Positions 16,679-26,167 of a stretch of 64,000 bases of DNA are shown one piece after another (within the stretch, counting starts at the first letter, position 1; the number at the start of each line of letters is the position of its first letter). The notes beneath the pieces are model-generated. The model was given only the letters and a program-made list of their open reading frames with translations, was not told the origin of the DNA and made no database searches. The position numbers and the translations under genes are program-made. The stretch is taken from positions 620,001 to 684,000 of the forward strand of contig NZ_JAOWPT010000003.1 in assembly GCF_025753855.1 (NCBI RefSeq), written 5' to 3'. The stretch comes from Mesorhizobium sp. ZC-5 (lineage in GTDB: Bacteria; Pseudomonadota; Alphaproteobacteria; Rhizobiales; Rhizobiaceae).

Positions 16679-18534
16679 TCGGCGGCCTCGCGTACCGGCA
16701 CGCGTGCCGCATCGAGCGTGATGGTGAATTCGGCGCCGCCATCGGGATGATTCGAAACCGCAAGATCGCCACCGAAGTCCTTGATGATGTTGTAGGAAAT
16801 CGACAGGCCGAGGCCTAACCCCTTGCCGACGCCCTTGGTGGTGAAGAACGGGTCGAAGATACGCTCGGCGATCGCTGCGGGGATGCCGGGACCATGGTCC
16901 CGGACGGTGATCGCGATCTTGCCGCCCTTGCGGCGCGCTGAAAGTTCGATGCTGCGGTCCGCCAGGCCTTCGATTGCGTCGGCGGCATTGGAGATCAGAT
17001 TGACCAGCACCTGCTGCAGGCGGATCGAGCCGCCTCGTACGATGGGCGGCGTCGGCCCGAGATCGACGGCGACCGTCGCCTTGGCCGCCTTCAGCCGCCA
17101 CGCGACGATCTCCAGCGTGTCCTTGACGACGCCGGCGAGCGCCACGGCACCGAGCTTTTCGTTCGGCTTGCGGGCGAAGTTGCGGAGATGCCGGCTGATC
17201 GAGGCCATGCGGTCGGCGAGGCTGGAAATGCGCGAGACATTGTCCTTGGCTTCCTCGATGCGGTTGCGTTCGATCAGGATCGCGGCATTGTCGGCATAGG
17301 TTTTCACCGCCGTCAGCGGCTGGTTGAATTCATGCGACAGCGCCGCTGACATCTGCCCGAGCGCCGCCAGCTTGCCGGCCTGGATCAGGTCGGACTGCGT
17401 CTGCCGCAGCTGTTTTTCAGTGGCGCGGCGCTCCGTCACCTCGGTTTCCAGCTGCCGGTTGACCAGCGCCAGGTCGGCGGTGCGCTCCTCGACCCGGTGC
17501 TCCAGTTCCGCCCGCGCGCTCGCCTGCATCTCCATGCGCTCGGCAAGCCGCGCCCGCCGCTGCAGGAAGATGGCGCCGGCGAGCGTAGCCAGGCCGAGTA
17601 GCAGGAGTGCCGCGGCCACGCTGGTCAGCGCCTGCGCATGCGCCGAGCCGGTGTCGAGCAGCACGCTCACCGTCCAGCCGGCTTCAGGCATGGGCTCGTC
17701 CAGCACCAGATATTCGCGCGCGGCGCCCGGCGACGCGATCGTCATAAGCTGGTGCGTGTCGCCGAAGCTGCTGCGCGTCACCGGTAGCTCGCGCAGCGTC
17801 GCGTTGGCGTAGCGGCGCGAGGTCTCAGTGCGGGCAAGGCGGTCGGCGGTGAGCGGCAAAAGCCCGGCATAGAGCCATTCGGGCCGCCCGGTCATGAAGA
17901 TGATGCCTTCCGGGTCGGACACCAGGATCTCGTAATCGCCGCCTTTCCACGATGCCTCGATGGCGTCGATGTCGACCTTGAAGACGACGACGCCGCTGAT
18001 TCTGCCGCCCACGGTGACCGGCGCGGAGAAATAATAGCCGCGCTTCAGCGATGTCGTGCCGAGCGCGAAGAAGCGGCCTTGCTCACCCTTGATGGCGTCC
18101 TGGTAATAAGGCCGGTAGTTGAAGTTCTCGCCGACGAAGCTCGCCGGGCCGTCATAGTTGCTGGCCGCGATGGTCTCGCCGCCCGGCATGATGACATAGA
18201 TGTCGGACGAGGCAAGCAGCCCGTTGATCTCCTTGAGGTAGACATTGGCGCGGGTGCGCAGCCCTTCGTCCGCAGGGTTGGCGAGCAGTTCCTTGATGTC
18301 GTCGTGGTCGGCGATCAGCGCCGGCAGCGACTGGTAGCGGCTCATCTGGCCGCGTAGGACAGCCACCGCGAGGCGGAGCGTCGTCTGCCCGCGCGACGAG
18401 GCCTGGTCGAGGTAGGCGCGCGTGGCGAAGGCGGTGCCATAGACAGCGATCGCCGCTGCCGCCGCGAGTACCAGCAGCACCGCCCATACCAGCCGGCGTT
18501 TGAACAGCAGTTTCGTCAAATCCTTACGGGGCAC
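16675..18534 (-). CDS. Membrane sensor histidine kinase, DctB-like
   Basis: This 619-aa kinase has one N-terminal transmembrane helix (about 12-32), a periplasmic dCache-type sensing domain (about 35-290; [14 protein letters not shown] and [13 protein letters not shown] are typical), a second helix near 305-325, a coiled coil, a HisKA dimerisation domain with SHEFNQPL (His near 400) and a HATPase domain with N ([14 protein letters not shown]), G1 (DHGPGIP) and G2 (GLGLGLSI) boxes. GTG 18534 is chosen because AGGAGG lies about 10 bases upstream. An in-frame extension to 18591 adds an unlikely Cys/His leader. It is coupled to the regulator gene by a 4-bp overlap. Confidence 0.92.
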   Translation of the reverse strand: MPRKDLTKLLFKRRLVWAVLLVLAAAAAIAVYGTAFATRAYLDQASSRGQTTLRLAVAVLRGQMSRYQSLPALIADHDDIKELLANPADEGLRTRANVYLKEINGLLASSDIYVIMPGGETIAASNYDGPASFVGENFNYRPYYQDAIKGEQGRFFALGTTSLKRGYYFSAPVTVGGRISGVVVFKVDIDAIEASWKGGDYEILVSDPEGIIFMTGRPEWLYAGLLPLTADRLARTETSRRYANATLRELPVTRSSFGDTHQLMTIASPGAAREYLVLDEPMPEAGWTVSVLLDTGSAHAQALTSVAAALLLLGLATLAGAIFLQRRARLAERMEMQASARAELEHRVEERTADLALVNRQLETEVTERRATEKQLRQTQSDLIQAGKLAALGQMSAALSHEFNQPLTAVKTYADNAAILIERNRIEEAKDNVSRISSLADRMASISRHLRNFARKPNEKLGAVALAGVVKDTLEIVAWRLKAAKATVAVDLGPTPPIVRGGSIRLQQVLVNLISNAADAIEGLADRSIELSARRKGGKIAITVRDHGPGIPAAIAERIFDPFFTTKGVGKGLGLGLSISYNIIKDFGGDLAVSNHPDGGAEFTITLDAARVPVREAAE

Positions 18535-18695
18535 ATGGCGCCGTCCTCCTGCAATCTCACTACAATGAGGGACTGCCGACAGGCAAATCAAACGCCGCGG
18601 ACAAACCGAGGCGATGAAAGTTTCATTCGAGCGGCATCCGCCAACTGGTCAAATCGAACGCGGCTTGGCAGAGTGCCCGAAACCGGAGATTTTTG

Positions 18696-20513
18696 ATGCC
18701 GAACAGCGCCCGCAACCCATTCAAGAAGCCGGCCGCCTGGACCGACAGCGCCACGCTGCTGGTCGATGTGGCGACCGGCCGCAAGCCGGCCGACCTCGTC
18801 ATTCGCAACGGCCGCTGGGTGAACGTGCATTCCGGCGAGATCATTTCCGGAACCGATCTCGCCATCGTCGCCGGACGCTTCGCCTATTGCGGGCCGGACG
18901 CCAGCCATGCCATCGGCGAGAATACCAAGGTGGTCGATGCCGGCGGGCGCTATCTGGTTCCGGGCCTTTGCGACGCGCACATGCATGTCGAAAGCGGCAT
19001 GGTGACAGTGACCGAGTTCTGCCGCGCCGTCATTCCGCACGGCACCACCTCCATGTTCATCGACCCGCACGAGATCGCCAACGTGCTCGGCCTCGATGGC
19101 GTTCGCCTGATGCATGATGAGGCGCTGGCCATGCCGGTCAGCGTGCATGTGCAGATGCCGTCCTGCGTGCCCTCGGCGCCGGGGCTGGAGAATGCCGGTG
19201 CTGCGCTGACGGTCGCCGATGTCGAGGAAGCGATGACGTGGGAAAACATCATCGGCCTCGGCGAGGTGATGAATTTTCCCGGCGTCGCCGCCAACGATCC
19301 GGTGATGGCCGGCGAGATCGCCGCGACGGTGCGGGCGGGCAAGACCATCGGCGGCCACTATGCCTCGCCGGACCTCGGCCTGCCGTTCCACGGCTATGTC
19401 GCCGGCGGCCCGGAGGACGACCACGAGGGCACGCGCGCCGAGGACGCGATAGCGCGGGTGCGGCAGGGCATGAAGGCGATGCTGCGGCTCGGCTCGGCCT
19501 GGTACGACGTGGCGGCGCAGATCAAGGCGGTGACGGAGCAGGGCATCGACCCCCGCAATTTCATCCTGTGCACCGACGACAGCCATTCCGGCACGCTGGT
19601 CAATGACGGCCACATGGACCGCGTCGTCCGTCATGCGATCGCGCAGGGCCTGAAGCCGGTAACGGCGATCCAGATGGCGACCATCAACACCGCCCAGCAT
19701 TTCCGGCTGGAGCGCGAGATCGGCTCCATCGCTCCGGGTCGGCTGGCCGACTTCCTGATCGTCTCCAACCTCGCCGAGCTTGTCATCGACGAGGTTTTCG
19801 CGCGCGGCGTGCGGCTGGCCAAGGGCGGCAGGCTGGAGATCGACATTCCGGCCTACGACTATCCGGCGCGGGCCAAGAACACGGTCAAGCTCGGCAAGAA
19901 GCTGGCGGCGGCGGATTTCGACATCGCGGCACCGCATGGCGCCAACGAGGTGCGCGTGCGGGTGATCGGCGTCATCGAGAATCAGGCGCCGACGCGCGCG
20001 CTCGAGGCCGATCTCGGTGTCGAGGACGGCGTCGTCGCCATGGACCGCCGCAACGATGTCTGCCAGATCGCGCTGGTCGAGCGCCATCGCGGCACCGGCG
20101 GCGTGGTCAACGGCTTCGTCTCCGGTTTCGGCTACATGCAGGACTGCGCGATGGCCTCGACGGTTGCGCATGACAGCCACCACATCATCGTCGTCGGCAC
20201 CAACAAGCAGGACATGGCGCTGGCCGCCAACCGGCTTGGCGAGGTCGGCGGTGGCGTCGTGCTGGTCTCGAAGGGCAAGGAACTGGCGCTGGTCGAAATG
20301 CCGATCGCCGGGCTGATGTCGGACGAGCGCGCCGAGACGGTGGCGGCCAAGGCCGAAAAGCTGGTGGAGGCGATGCGGGCGATGGGCTGCTCGCTCAACA
20401 ACGCCTACATGCAGCACTCGCTGCTGGCGCTGGTGGTGATCCCCGAACTCAGGATCTCCGACGTCGGTATCATCGACGTGACGACATTCAAAAAAGTCGA
20501 CCTATTCGTTTAG
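18696..20513 (+). CDS. ade: Adenine deaminase
   Basis: The 605-aa metal-dependent amidohydrolase converts adenine to hypoxanthine and ammonia in the cytoplasm. The metal-binding HMHVESGM motif is near residue 94, further ligand motifs appear as GGHYAS and the CTDDSHSG segment, and the C-terminal adenine-deaminase domain contains GGGVVLVSKGKELA. Full length compares well with bacterial AdeC/Ade. ATG 18696 is preceded by CCGGAGA; an adjacent TTG at 18693 is an unlikely start. It is transcribed divergently from the sensor kinase. Confidence 0.95.
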   Translation: MPNSARNPFKKPAAWTDSATLLVDVATGRKPADLVIRNGRWVNVHSGEIISGTDLAIVAGRFAYCGPDASHAIGENTKVVDAGGRYLVPGLCDAHMHVESGMVTVTEFCRAVIPHGTTSMFIDPHEIANVLGLDGVRLMHDEALAMPVSVHVQMPSCVPSAPGLENAGAALTVADVEEAMTWENIIGLGEVMNFPGVAANDPVMAGEIAATVRAGKTIGGHYASPDLGLPFHGYVAGGPEDDHEGTRAEDAIARVRQGMKAMLRLGSAWYDVAAQIKAVTEQGIDPRNFILCTDDSHSGTLVNDGHMDRVVRHAIAQGLKPVTAIQMATINTAQHFRLEREIGSIAPGRLADFLIVSNLAELVIDEVFARGVRLAKGGRLEIDIPAYDYPARAKNTVKLGKKLAAADFDIAAPHGANEVRVRVIGVIENQAPTRALEADLGVEDGVVAMDRRNDVCQIALVERHRGTGGVVNGFVSGFGYMQDCAMASTVAHDSHHIIVVGTNKQDMALAANRLGEVGGGVVLVSKGKELALVEMPIAGLMSDERAETVAAKAEKLVEAMRAMGCSLNNAYMQHSLLALVVIPELRISDVGIIDVTTFKKVDLFV

Positions 20514-20633
20514 CGTTGCCTTAATTAGTTCACGTGACGTTATTCGTTGGAGACGCAAATTTACCGCGCCGCCATATGCGAGGGGCATGAGCGCCGCTAT
20601 TTCTGACTGCACAACGAAGTGGAGGAAACTTCC

Positions 20634-21641
20634 ATGAAGCGCATCAGGAATCTTTTCGTCGGAACGGTGTCGTTATTCGCCCTCACGGCGCTCCCGATGC
20701 AGTTCGATTTCGGGAATCTCGGCTCTTTCGATCTGTCGTCCGCCCACGCCAGGGGAAATGGCAATGGCGGCGGCAACGGAAATGGCGGCGGCAACGGCGG
20801 CGGTAATGGCAACGGCGGCAAGGCGGAAAAAGGCGAGCGGGGAAAGTCTGCGTCCGCGAAAGATCGTTCCGGCTCAAGCTCGCGTGCCACTGCATCCAGG
20901 GAAAGGAAGAGCTCTTCCAAGGTGAAGACGGCAAAGGCCGAGCGTGTTCGTGGCGCCCAGGTCGCAGCACTTCCAGCCGCAGTGGAACTCCCGGAGGCCA
21001 AGCCCGTCAAGGAGAAGAACTTCCGCGCCAAGCTGGCCGGTCTCAATTCGCTCAATCGCAACTACCACGCCTATCTGAATTCGCAGGCGCCCCGGATGGC
21101 GAGCATCCGCGCCTTTGTGATGGATTCGGCGCAACTGGACATCGCCACGGCGGAGCTGGCAGCGGCGAACAGCACGGTTGCGGCCGCGCAGGTGGAGTTC
21201 GATTCACTGCTGTCGAACACCGAAATCACGCCTTACGACGATGCCGTCGGAATTTACGACGATCCGACCCTGGCCGAACTCGAGGACAGGCTGGAGCATC
21301 TGAATTCGGTTACCGTCGCGCCGGAGGATGAGGCAGCCTGGGCGGCCGAAGTGGATGCGCTGGAAGGCCTGCTTGAAAGCACCGAGGCCACCGCTCTGGC
21401 CGATGCGGAGGAGGCGGCCGCGGATGCGCAACAGGCGGCGGATGATGCAGCGGTGGGCACCGATGACGAAGCGCTGAAGCAGGCGCTGCTCGACGCTGCC
21501 AACGAGAACCGCGTCGAACAGTATGGCGACGACTACGTCGACGACGAGATGATGGACTGGGCGAAGGATGTGCTCGGAGTCGGAGGCGATTTCGGCAAGA
21601 TCGACGAGGTCCGCGAAAGCCTCGAAGCCGACAGCGAATAG
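20634..21641 (+). CDS. Secreted Gly/Asn-rich protein with acidic helical tail
   Basis: The 335-aa protein has an export signal (1-39, ending SSAHA), then a 22-residue low-complexity block of only Gly and Asn (41-62). A Ser/Lys-rich basic linker follows (about 63-110), then a folded helical region (about 125-260; Ala/Glu heptads, one long coiled coil around 240-275) and an acidic tail. GGAGGAAAC precedes ATG 20634. Such Gly-Asn-rich leaders occur in envelope and matrix proteins; I do not recognise the domain. Function unknown; periplasmic or extracellular location inferred. The gene stands alone between adenine deaminase and a convergent lipoprotein. Confidence 0.75.
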   Translation: MKRIRNLFVGTVSLFALTALPMQFDFGNLGSFDLSSAHARGNGNGGGNGNGGGNGGGNGNGGKAEKGERGKSASAKDRSGSSSRATASRERKSSSKVKTAKAERVRGAQVAALPAAVELPEAKPVKEKNFRAKLAGLNSLNRNYHAYLNSQAPRMASIRAFVMDSAQLDIATAELAAANSTVAAAQVEFDSLLSNTEITPYDDAVGIYDDPTLAELEDRLEHLNSVTVAPEDEAAWAAEVDALEGLLESTEATALADAEEAAADAQQAADDAAVGTDDEALKQALLDAANENRVEQYGDDYVDDEMMDWAKDVLGVGGDFGKIDEVRESLEADSE

Positions 21642-21752
21642 AGCGCCGCGCGATCGGACGCGCAAGGAACGTCCAAGGCGAGGGCAGTTTTCGTCCGAGC
21701 CGAAGCGCGTTAACCCGAGCCGCCGCAACGCTCGCGGCGACCCTGAGGCCGG

Positions 21753-22928
21753 CTACTGCCCCACTGCCACCTTCACCACGTTGATCGGGGTGGTGATGAT
21801 GATCTCGGCGGCCGAAGCGAAGGTCTGGCCAAGCCCTTGCGCCAGAGTGTTGACCCGCTGGGTGATCTCGTCGCCAGCGGGGTTGGCCGTCCCGTCACTG
21901 TTCAGCCGCTCGCCGAGCATCTGCACCAGCAAGGGGTTGTCGGCGAATTTGGTGTGGTTCAGCCGGTCCTCCACCTTGACCGCCGAAATGTCGGCGACGA
22001 CGATGCCGAGGTCGGCGATCTCCTGGCTGTCGGCGTAGTCGCCGAGGCGCGGCCGCCGGCCGGCGATGAGGCCGGAAATCTGCAGTGCCCGGTCATTAGC
22101 CGAAGCGAAGACGACGAACGGCCGGTCGGGCTTGCCGTAGCGCCGCATCTGGCTCTTGAACACGTCGACGTCGATGTCCGGCGAGGCGAGAACCACGTCG
22201 CCGAGCTTGCCGTCGAGATCGCGGTCGTGGGTGATGGCGAGCTGGCGCAGCGCCTCCATCGTCACCCAGTTGCCCATCGAGTGGGCGACGATATCGACAC
22301 GCTTCGCCCCGGAGTCCGCGATGAGCCGCAACGTCTCTTCCAGCGCGTCGCGCGCCTCGGTGGCGCTGTTGTTGTCGTAGACGTAGTCGACGGTTCGGCC
22401 GGCGGACGCCCAGGTGAACAGGACCGGAGTGCCCTTGTAGTTTGCGTCATGGGCGATCTGGGTAATGCGATAGACGGCATCGTCGAACTGGGTGTTGTAG
22501 CCGTGGATGAAGACCAGCGCTCGCCCGCCACGCCTTGCGATGTCGGCGCGCAGCGCGTTGGAAAAGGTCGCGTCATCGCGATAGCCGGAAACGCTGGTCG
22601 CGGTGAAATACTTGGCCGGGTCGACGACGCCGCGATTGGCGCGCTCGATCTGGCCGATCTTGTGAACGGCGGGCACCGTCATCTCGACTGTGGCGTAGGC
22701 GACGTGGTCGGAGCGTTCGCCGGAAAACACCTGGCGCGCATCCTTGGATTTCGCGCGGGTGGTGGCGACGAAGATCTGGTGGCTGCCGGCAAGCGCCGAT
22801 GCGGGGACGGTGACGGTCGTGGCACCGATCAGTTCGTGCGACGGCTGGCCGGCACAGCCGGCAAGCACCATGGCGGCTGCAACGAAAAGCCCGCGGAAAC
22901 CGCAAGTAACTGAACCGGACACCGACAC
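21753..22928 (-). CDS. Lipoprotein alpha/beta hydrolase, DUF900 type
   Basis: The 391-aa protein has a lipoprotein signal with lipobox LAGC (residues 22-25, Cys25) and a DUF900/COG4782 esterase domain. The domain contains the signature RALVFIHGYNTQFDDAVYRI and a nucleophile elbow VAHSMGNW (Ser near 218). A Bsu-type strand VLFTWASAGRTVDYVYD is also characteristic. It should be anchored in the inner or outer membrane, facing the periplasm. The substrate is unknown. Residues after 300 are less conserved and may be the acid/His lid region. Confidence 0.85.
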   Translation of the reverse strand: MSVSGSVTCGFRGLFVAAAMVLAGCAGQPSHELIGATTVTVPASALAGSHQIFVATTRAKSKDARQVFSGERSDHVAYATVEMTVPAVHKIGQIERANRGVVDPAKYFTATSVSGYRDDATFSNALRADIARRGGRALVFIHGYNTQFDDAVYRITQIAHDANYKGTPVLFTWASAGRTVDYVYDNNSATEARDALEETLRLIADSGAKRVDIVAHSMGNWVTMEALRQLAITHDRDLDGKLGDVVLASPDIDVDVFKSQMRRYGKPDRPFVVFASANDRALQISGLIAGRRPRLGDYADSQEIADLGIVVADISAVKVEDRLNHTKFADNPLLVQMLGERLNSDGTANPAGDEITQRVNTLAQGLGQTFASAAEIIITTPINVVKVAVGQ

Positions 22929-23031
22929 GATTGTGACTGACCTGCGTTTCCCAACTGATGGCTAGATACAGCCAAAGCGATGACCGGTCCACCCGTGACG
23001 TCGCATGCGACAAACATCACTGGGGAAACGC

Positions 23032-23466
23032 CTAGGCTATGGCTACCGCCCACAGGAACAGCAATGTCGCTATAACGCCAAGGCCGGCGCGGGCGACGTG
23101 CAACTGTCCCCATTTTTCGACCAGGCGACGGCTTTCCGGGCCTGCGTTGGCGGTGTCGGTGGCCAGCAGCGCGTCGTTGGTCGGCTTGATCACCAGCAGC
23201 GTGTAGGGCCAAGGCAGAAGCAGCGCGACGGCGCCTGCGAGCCAGCGCCAGTCGCCGCTCAGCCACCAGGCGGCTATGCCCAGAACGCCGCCGATCAGCG
23301 CCAGCGAGGCCTGCATCGCGGCGCCACGCTTGTAGGCCGGTTTCCATTGGGTGAGCAGCGCCTTGTTGTCGAGCGCCAGCCGGGCCGGCTGCTCGGCTGC
23401 CAGGACATAGACCGCGGCGCCGCTGAAGAACGCCGCTATCGTGAGCGCGAGTTGGCCAGCCAGCAT
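23032..23466 (-). CDS. Four-TM membrane protein, DUF1772 family
   Basis: This 144-aa integral membrane protein has four hydrophobic segments (about 5-23, 53-70, 75-95 and 120-143). The pattern of a first helix ending in EQPARLALD, the conserved polar stretch LTQWKPAYKRGA and an NDALLA motif after helix 3 matches DUF1772 (anthrone-oxygenase-like) proteins. GGAGG precedes the ATG at 23466. A much longer frame (to 24792) is antisense to ilvA and is rejected. Function unknown. Confidence 0.8.
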   Translation of the reverse strand: MLAGQLALTIAAFFSGAAVYVLAAEQPARLALDNKALLTQWKPAYKRGAAMQASLALIGGVLGIAAWWLSGDWRWLAGAVALLLPWPYTLLVIKPTNDALLATDTANAGPESRRLVEKWGQLHVARAGLGVIATLLFLWAVAIA

Positions 23467-23598
23467 GACAACCTCCGGAGCTTCGACCTTGACGTATGGC
23501 GTGGCGCCGCGATTGCAATGGTTTCGCCGGTCCGGATATGCAATAGCGCAATTGGCGTCGGTCTTGGCCGTGCCGGGATGCAGTGAGGGACGCACGCG

Positions 23599-24855
23599 AT
23601 GACGGGTTTTGCGGAACGGGTTTCGTCGGCGGCCAGCGCCATTCGCACGCTCTTCCCGGAAACGCCGCTGCAGCAGAACGATTACCTGTCGAAGAAAACC
23701 GGCGCGCATGTCCTGTTGAAGCGCGAGGACCTGACGCCGGTGCGCTCCTACAAGATCCGCGGCGCCTTCAACTTCTTCCGCAAGGAACTCGCCGACGGCG
23801 AGGCGCCGTCGCTGTTCGTCTGCGCCTCGGCCGGCAACCATGCGCAGGGTTTTGCCTTCGTCTGCCGGCATTTCGGCAGGAAAGGCGTTGTCTTCATGCC
23901 GGTGACGACGCCGCAGCAGAAGATCGACAAGACGAAGCTGTTCGGCGGCGAGTTCGTCGAGATCCGGCTCACCGGCGACTTCTTCGACGATTGCTACCGC
24001 GCCGCGCTGGATTTCTGCGAGGCGAGCGGCGGCCATATGGTGCCGCCCTTCGACCACAAGGACATCATCGAGGGACAGGCGACTGTCGGCTATGAGATCG
24101 CCGACCAGATGCCGGGCGGCCGTACTCCCGATATCGTCGTGCTGCCGGTCGGCGGCGGCGGCCTGTCGGCCGGCGTCACACGCTATTTCACCGAGCAGGG
24201 CAGGCAGCCGCGCTTCGTCTTCTGCGAACCGGCCGGCGCTCCGAGCCTCAGGGAAAGCCTTGCCGCAGGCAGGCGGGTGAAGCTGCCCAGAGTCGACAAC
24301 TTCGTCGATGGCGCCGCGGTCGCCGAGATCGGCCGCGAGAATTTCCGCCACCTCAAGGATTTTCCGGCCGATGCGGTGCGGCTGGTCCCGGAAAACCGGC
24401 TCTGCGCCACGATGGTGGAGATGCTGAATGTCGAAGGCGTCGTGCTGGAGCCGGCCGGTGCGCTGGCGATCGACGCGCTCAAGGATTTTCCGAAGAAGGA
24501 CATCCGCGGCAAGACCATCGTGCTGGTCGTTTCCGGCGGCAATTTCGACTTCGAGCGGCTGCCCGACGTCAAGGAGCGGGCGCTGCGCTTCGAGGGACTG
24601 AAAAAATACTTCATCTTCCGCTTCCCGCAGCGGCCGGGCGCGCTGCGCGACTTCCTGCAATTGCTCGGTCCCGACGACGACATCAGCCGCTTCGAATATC
24701 TGAAGAAGTCGGCGCGCAATTTCGGCTCGGTGCTGATCGGCATCGAGACAAAGGACCGGAAGAATTTCGACGTGCTGGCAAAACGCTTCCACGAAGCCGG
24801 CTGGGCCTATGAGGACATCACCGACAACGAGATCCTGGCCGGGCTGGTGATATGA
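23599..24855 (+). CDS. ilvA: Threonine ammonia-lyase (threonine dehydratase)
   Basis: This PLP enzyme deaminates L-threonine to 2-oxobutanoate, the entry step of isoleucine synthesis. The 418-aa length matches the short class with one ACT-like regulatory domain. The PLP lysine is in SYKIRGAFN (Lys near 52), the phosphate-binding Gly loop in PVGGGGLSAG (near 185) and the final PLP strand in LVVSGGNFD. The C-terminal domain begins FIFRFPQRPGALRDF (about 337) and probably mediates isoleucine/valine control. Its stop overlaps the next start (ATGA), coupling it to the VOC protein. Confidence 0.95.
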   Translation: MTGFAERVSSAASAIRTLFPETPLQQNDYLSKKTGAHVLLKREDLTPVRSYKIRGAFNFFRKELADGEAPSLFVCASAGNHAQGFAFVCRHFGRKGVVFMPVTTPQQKIDKTKLFGGEFVEIRLTGDFFDDCYRAALDFCEASGGHMVPPFDHKDIIEGQATVGYEIADQMPGGRTPDIVVLPVGGGGLSAGVTRYFTEQGRQPRFVFCEPAGAPSLRESLAAGRRVKLPRVDNFVDGAAVAEIGRENFRHLKDFPADAVRLVPENRLCATMVEMLNVEGVVLEPAGALAIDALKDFPKKDIRGKTIVLVVSGGNFDFERLPDVKERALRFEGLKKYFIFRFPQRPGALRDFLQLLGPDDDISRFEYLKKSARNFGSVLIGIETKDRKNFDVLAKRFHEAGWAYEDITDNEILAGLVI

Positions 24856-25232
24856 TCCGGATCGACGCGCTCGACCATATAGTGCTCTGCGTCCGCGATG
24901 TGACGGCGACGCTCGCGTTTTACGGGCGCGTGCTCGGCATGGAGGCGCGCCAGGAGCGGCCGGGAAAGTGGTCGCTGCATTTCGGTGCCAACAAGATCAG
25001 CCTGCAGGATGCCGCGGCGGCGCCCAGCATTGCCAGGGATACGGTGCCCGGCAGCGGCAATTTCTGCTTGCTGTCACAGACGCCGATGGCCGAAATCGTC
25101 GCCTGGCTCGGGCGCGAGGGGGTCGCGATCGTCGACGGACCGGGCGAGCGGGCAGGGGCCGTCGGGCCGATCCTGTCGATCTATTTCAACGATCCGGATG
25201 GCAATCTTGTCGAAGTGAGCAACCGGATTTGA
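24852..25232 (+). CDS. VOC-family (glyoxalase-like) protein
   Basis: The 126-aa protein is a single vicinal-oxygen-chelate module of two beta-alpha-beta-beta-beta units. It starts with the DHIVLCVRDVTATLAFYGRVLG strand-helix and ends with IYFNDPDGNLVEVSN, giving candidate metal ligands His9 and the terminal Glu. The substrate could be a dioxygenase, isomerase or glyoxalase substrate. The gene overlaps ilvA by 4 bp, so the two are translated from one mRNA. Confidence 0.88.
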   Translation: MIRIDALDHIVLCVRDVTATLAFYGRVLGMEARQERPGKWSLHFGANKISLQDAAAAPSIARDTVPGSGNFCLLSQTPMAEIVAWLGREGVAIVDGPGERAGAVGPILSIYFNDPDGNLVEVSNRI

Positions 25233-25251
25233 TGCGGAAGGGACCGGCGCG

Positions 25252-25788
25252 ATGACTGTTTATATTCTTCTGTTCCGCGGCGTTGGTGGCGCCACGCAGC
25301 TGCCGACCAAGCCGCTGCGCGAGGCGCTGACCAAGGCCGGCTTCGAAAATGCCGGCACCTACATCAACAGCGGCAACGCCTACCTGAAGACGGACATGCA
25401 CCGCGGCGAGATGTTGAAGACGGTGGCTGAGATTTGCGAGAAGCAGTTCGGCTTCACCAAGGCGATCTACGCGCCAACGCTCGCCGACTGGAAGAAGGTG
25501 ATCAAGCAGAACCCGTTCGAGGGCAAGTTCGAGGAAGGGCGGTTTCTCCACGCGTCATGGCTGGAGAGAGCGCCGGCGAAAGAAAATCTCGACGCGCTGC
25601 GGGCGCTCGCCGTGAAGGGCGAGGGGATCGAGGTCGTCGGCAACGTCGCCTATCTCAACACGCCGGGCGGGCTGAGTTCGTCGAAGCTCGGGGCGAAATT
25701 CGATAAAGGCCTCGGCGTGCCAAACACCGCCCGCAACTGGAACACGGTGCTGAAGCTGCTGGAACTGGCGAAGGCGGCCGGCAGATGA
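25252..25788 (+). CDS. DUF1697 family protein
   Basis: The 178-aa soluble protein shows the DUF1697 hallmarks: an N-terminal YILLFRGVGG strand, the LREALTKAGFENAGTYINSG segment (about 23-42), and the closing TARNWNTVLKLLELA helix (about 159-173). The biochemical role of the family is unknown. GGAAGGGA precedes the ATG, and it lies 19 bp after the VOC stop, so it is probably the last gene of the ilvA transcript. Confidence 0.88.
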   Translation: MTVYILLFRGVGGATQLPTKPLREALTKAGFENAGTYINSGNAYLKTDMHRGEMLKTVAEICEKQFGFTKAIYAPTLADWKKVIKQNPFEGKFEEGRFLHASWLERAPAKENLDALRALAVKGEGIEVVGNVAYLNTPGGLSSSKLGAKFDKGLGVPNTARNWNTVLKLLELAKAAGR

Positions 25789-26167
25789 GGTCTCCCACCA
25801 CGCAGCGCGTCGGCAGCGTGACGTTCGGCGACGATCGGCACAGCGCAAACAAATTGCCATTTTGCAGCGCAGCATTAATTCCTTGCTTTTCCGGGCGAAT
25901 TCCCCCATATGCGGCGGCATAGGCGCTTGGGCCGGGTTTTTGACCGGCCTTCCTGATCAATAGGACTGGTTGCGTCTGGTTTCTCCCCTTTCCGGTTTCG
26001 GCAAGTGGCGGAATAGTCCCGCGGGCATGAAGCTTGCGGGCACGACAGCGCAGCCGCGCGGGCAAAAGAAGCCCGCCGCCTTGTCGTTTCATAAAACATC
26101 AACGGTGGCAGGTTGCGCCCTGCCGCGACACTGCGTGCGGCCAGAGGCCGCTTGAAAGAAGAACAAA
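25789..26167 (+). promoter_or_regulatory. Long structured leader/intergenic region of the DEAD-box helicase gene
   Basis: There is no credible gene in these 379 bases. The distal half is rich in short hairpins: GCGGGC/GCCCGC around 26060-26080, GGCAGG/CCTGCC at 26107-26112 and 26119-26124, and a perfect GCGGCC-AGA-GGCCGC at 26137-26151 ending 16 bases before the start codon. A possible promoter (CTTGCT ... CATATG near 25882-25911) is weak. Long structured leaders on RNA-helicase mRNAs are often autoregulatory or cold-responsive, which is inference here. Confidence 0.45.

Noticed and set aside
18588-20417. A 609-codon open frame on the minus strand opposite the adenine deaminase gene
   Set aside because: His/Arg/Asp-rich antisense shadow of a GC-rich gene with a clear family match on the plus strand; no ribosome binding site or domain.
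23467-24792. N-terminal extension of the DUF1772 frame across ilvA
   Set aside because: It lies antisense to ilvA, while GGAGG directly precedes the internal ATG at 23466, which gives the normal family length.
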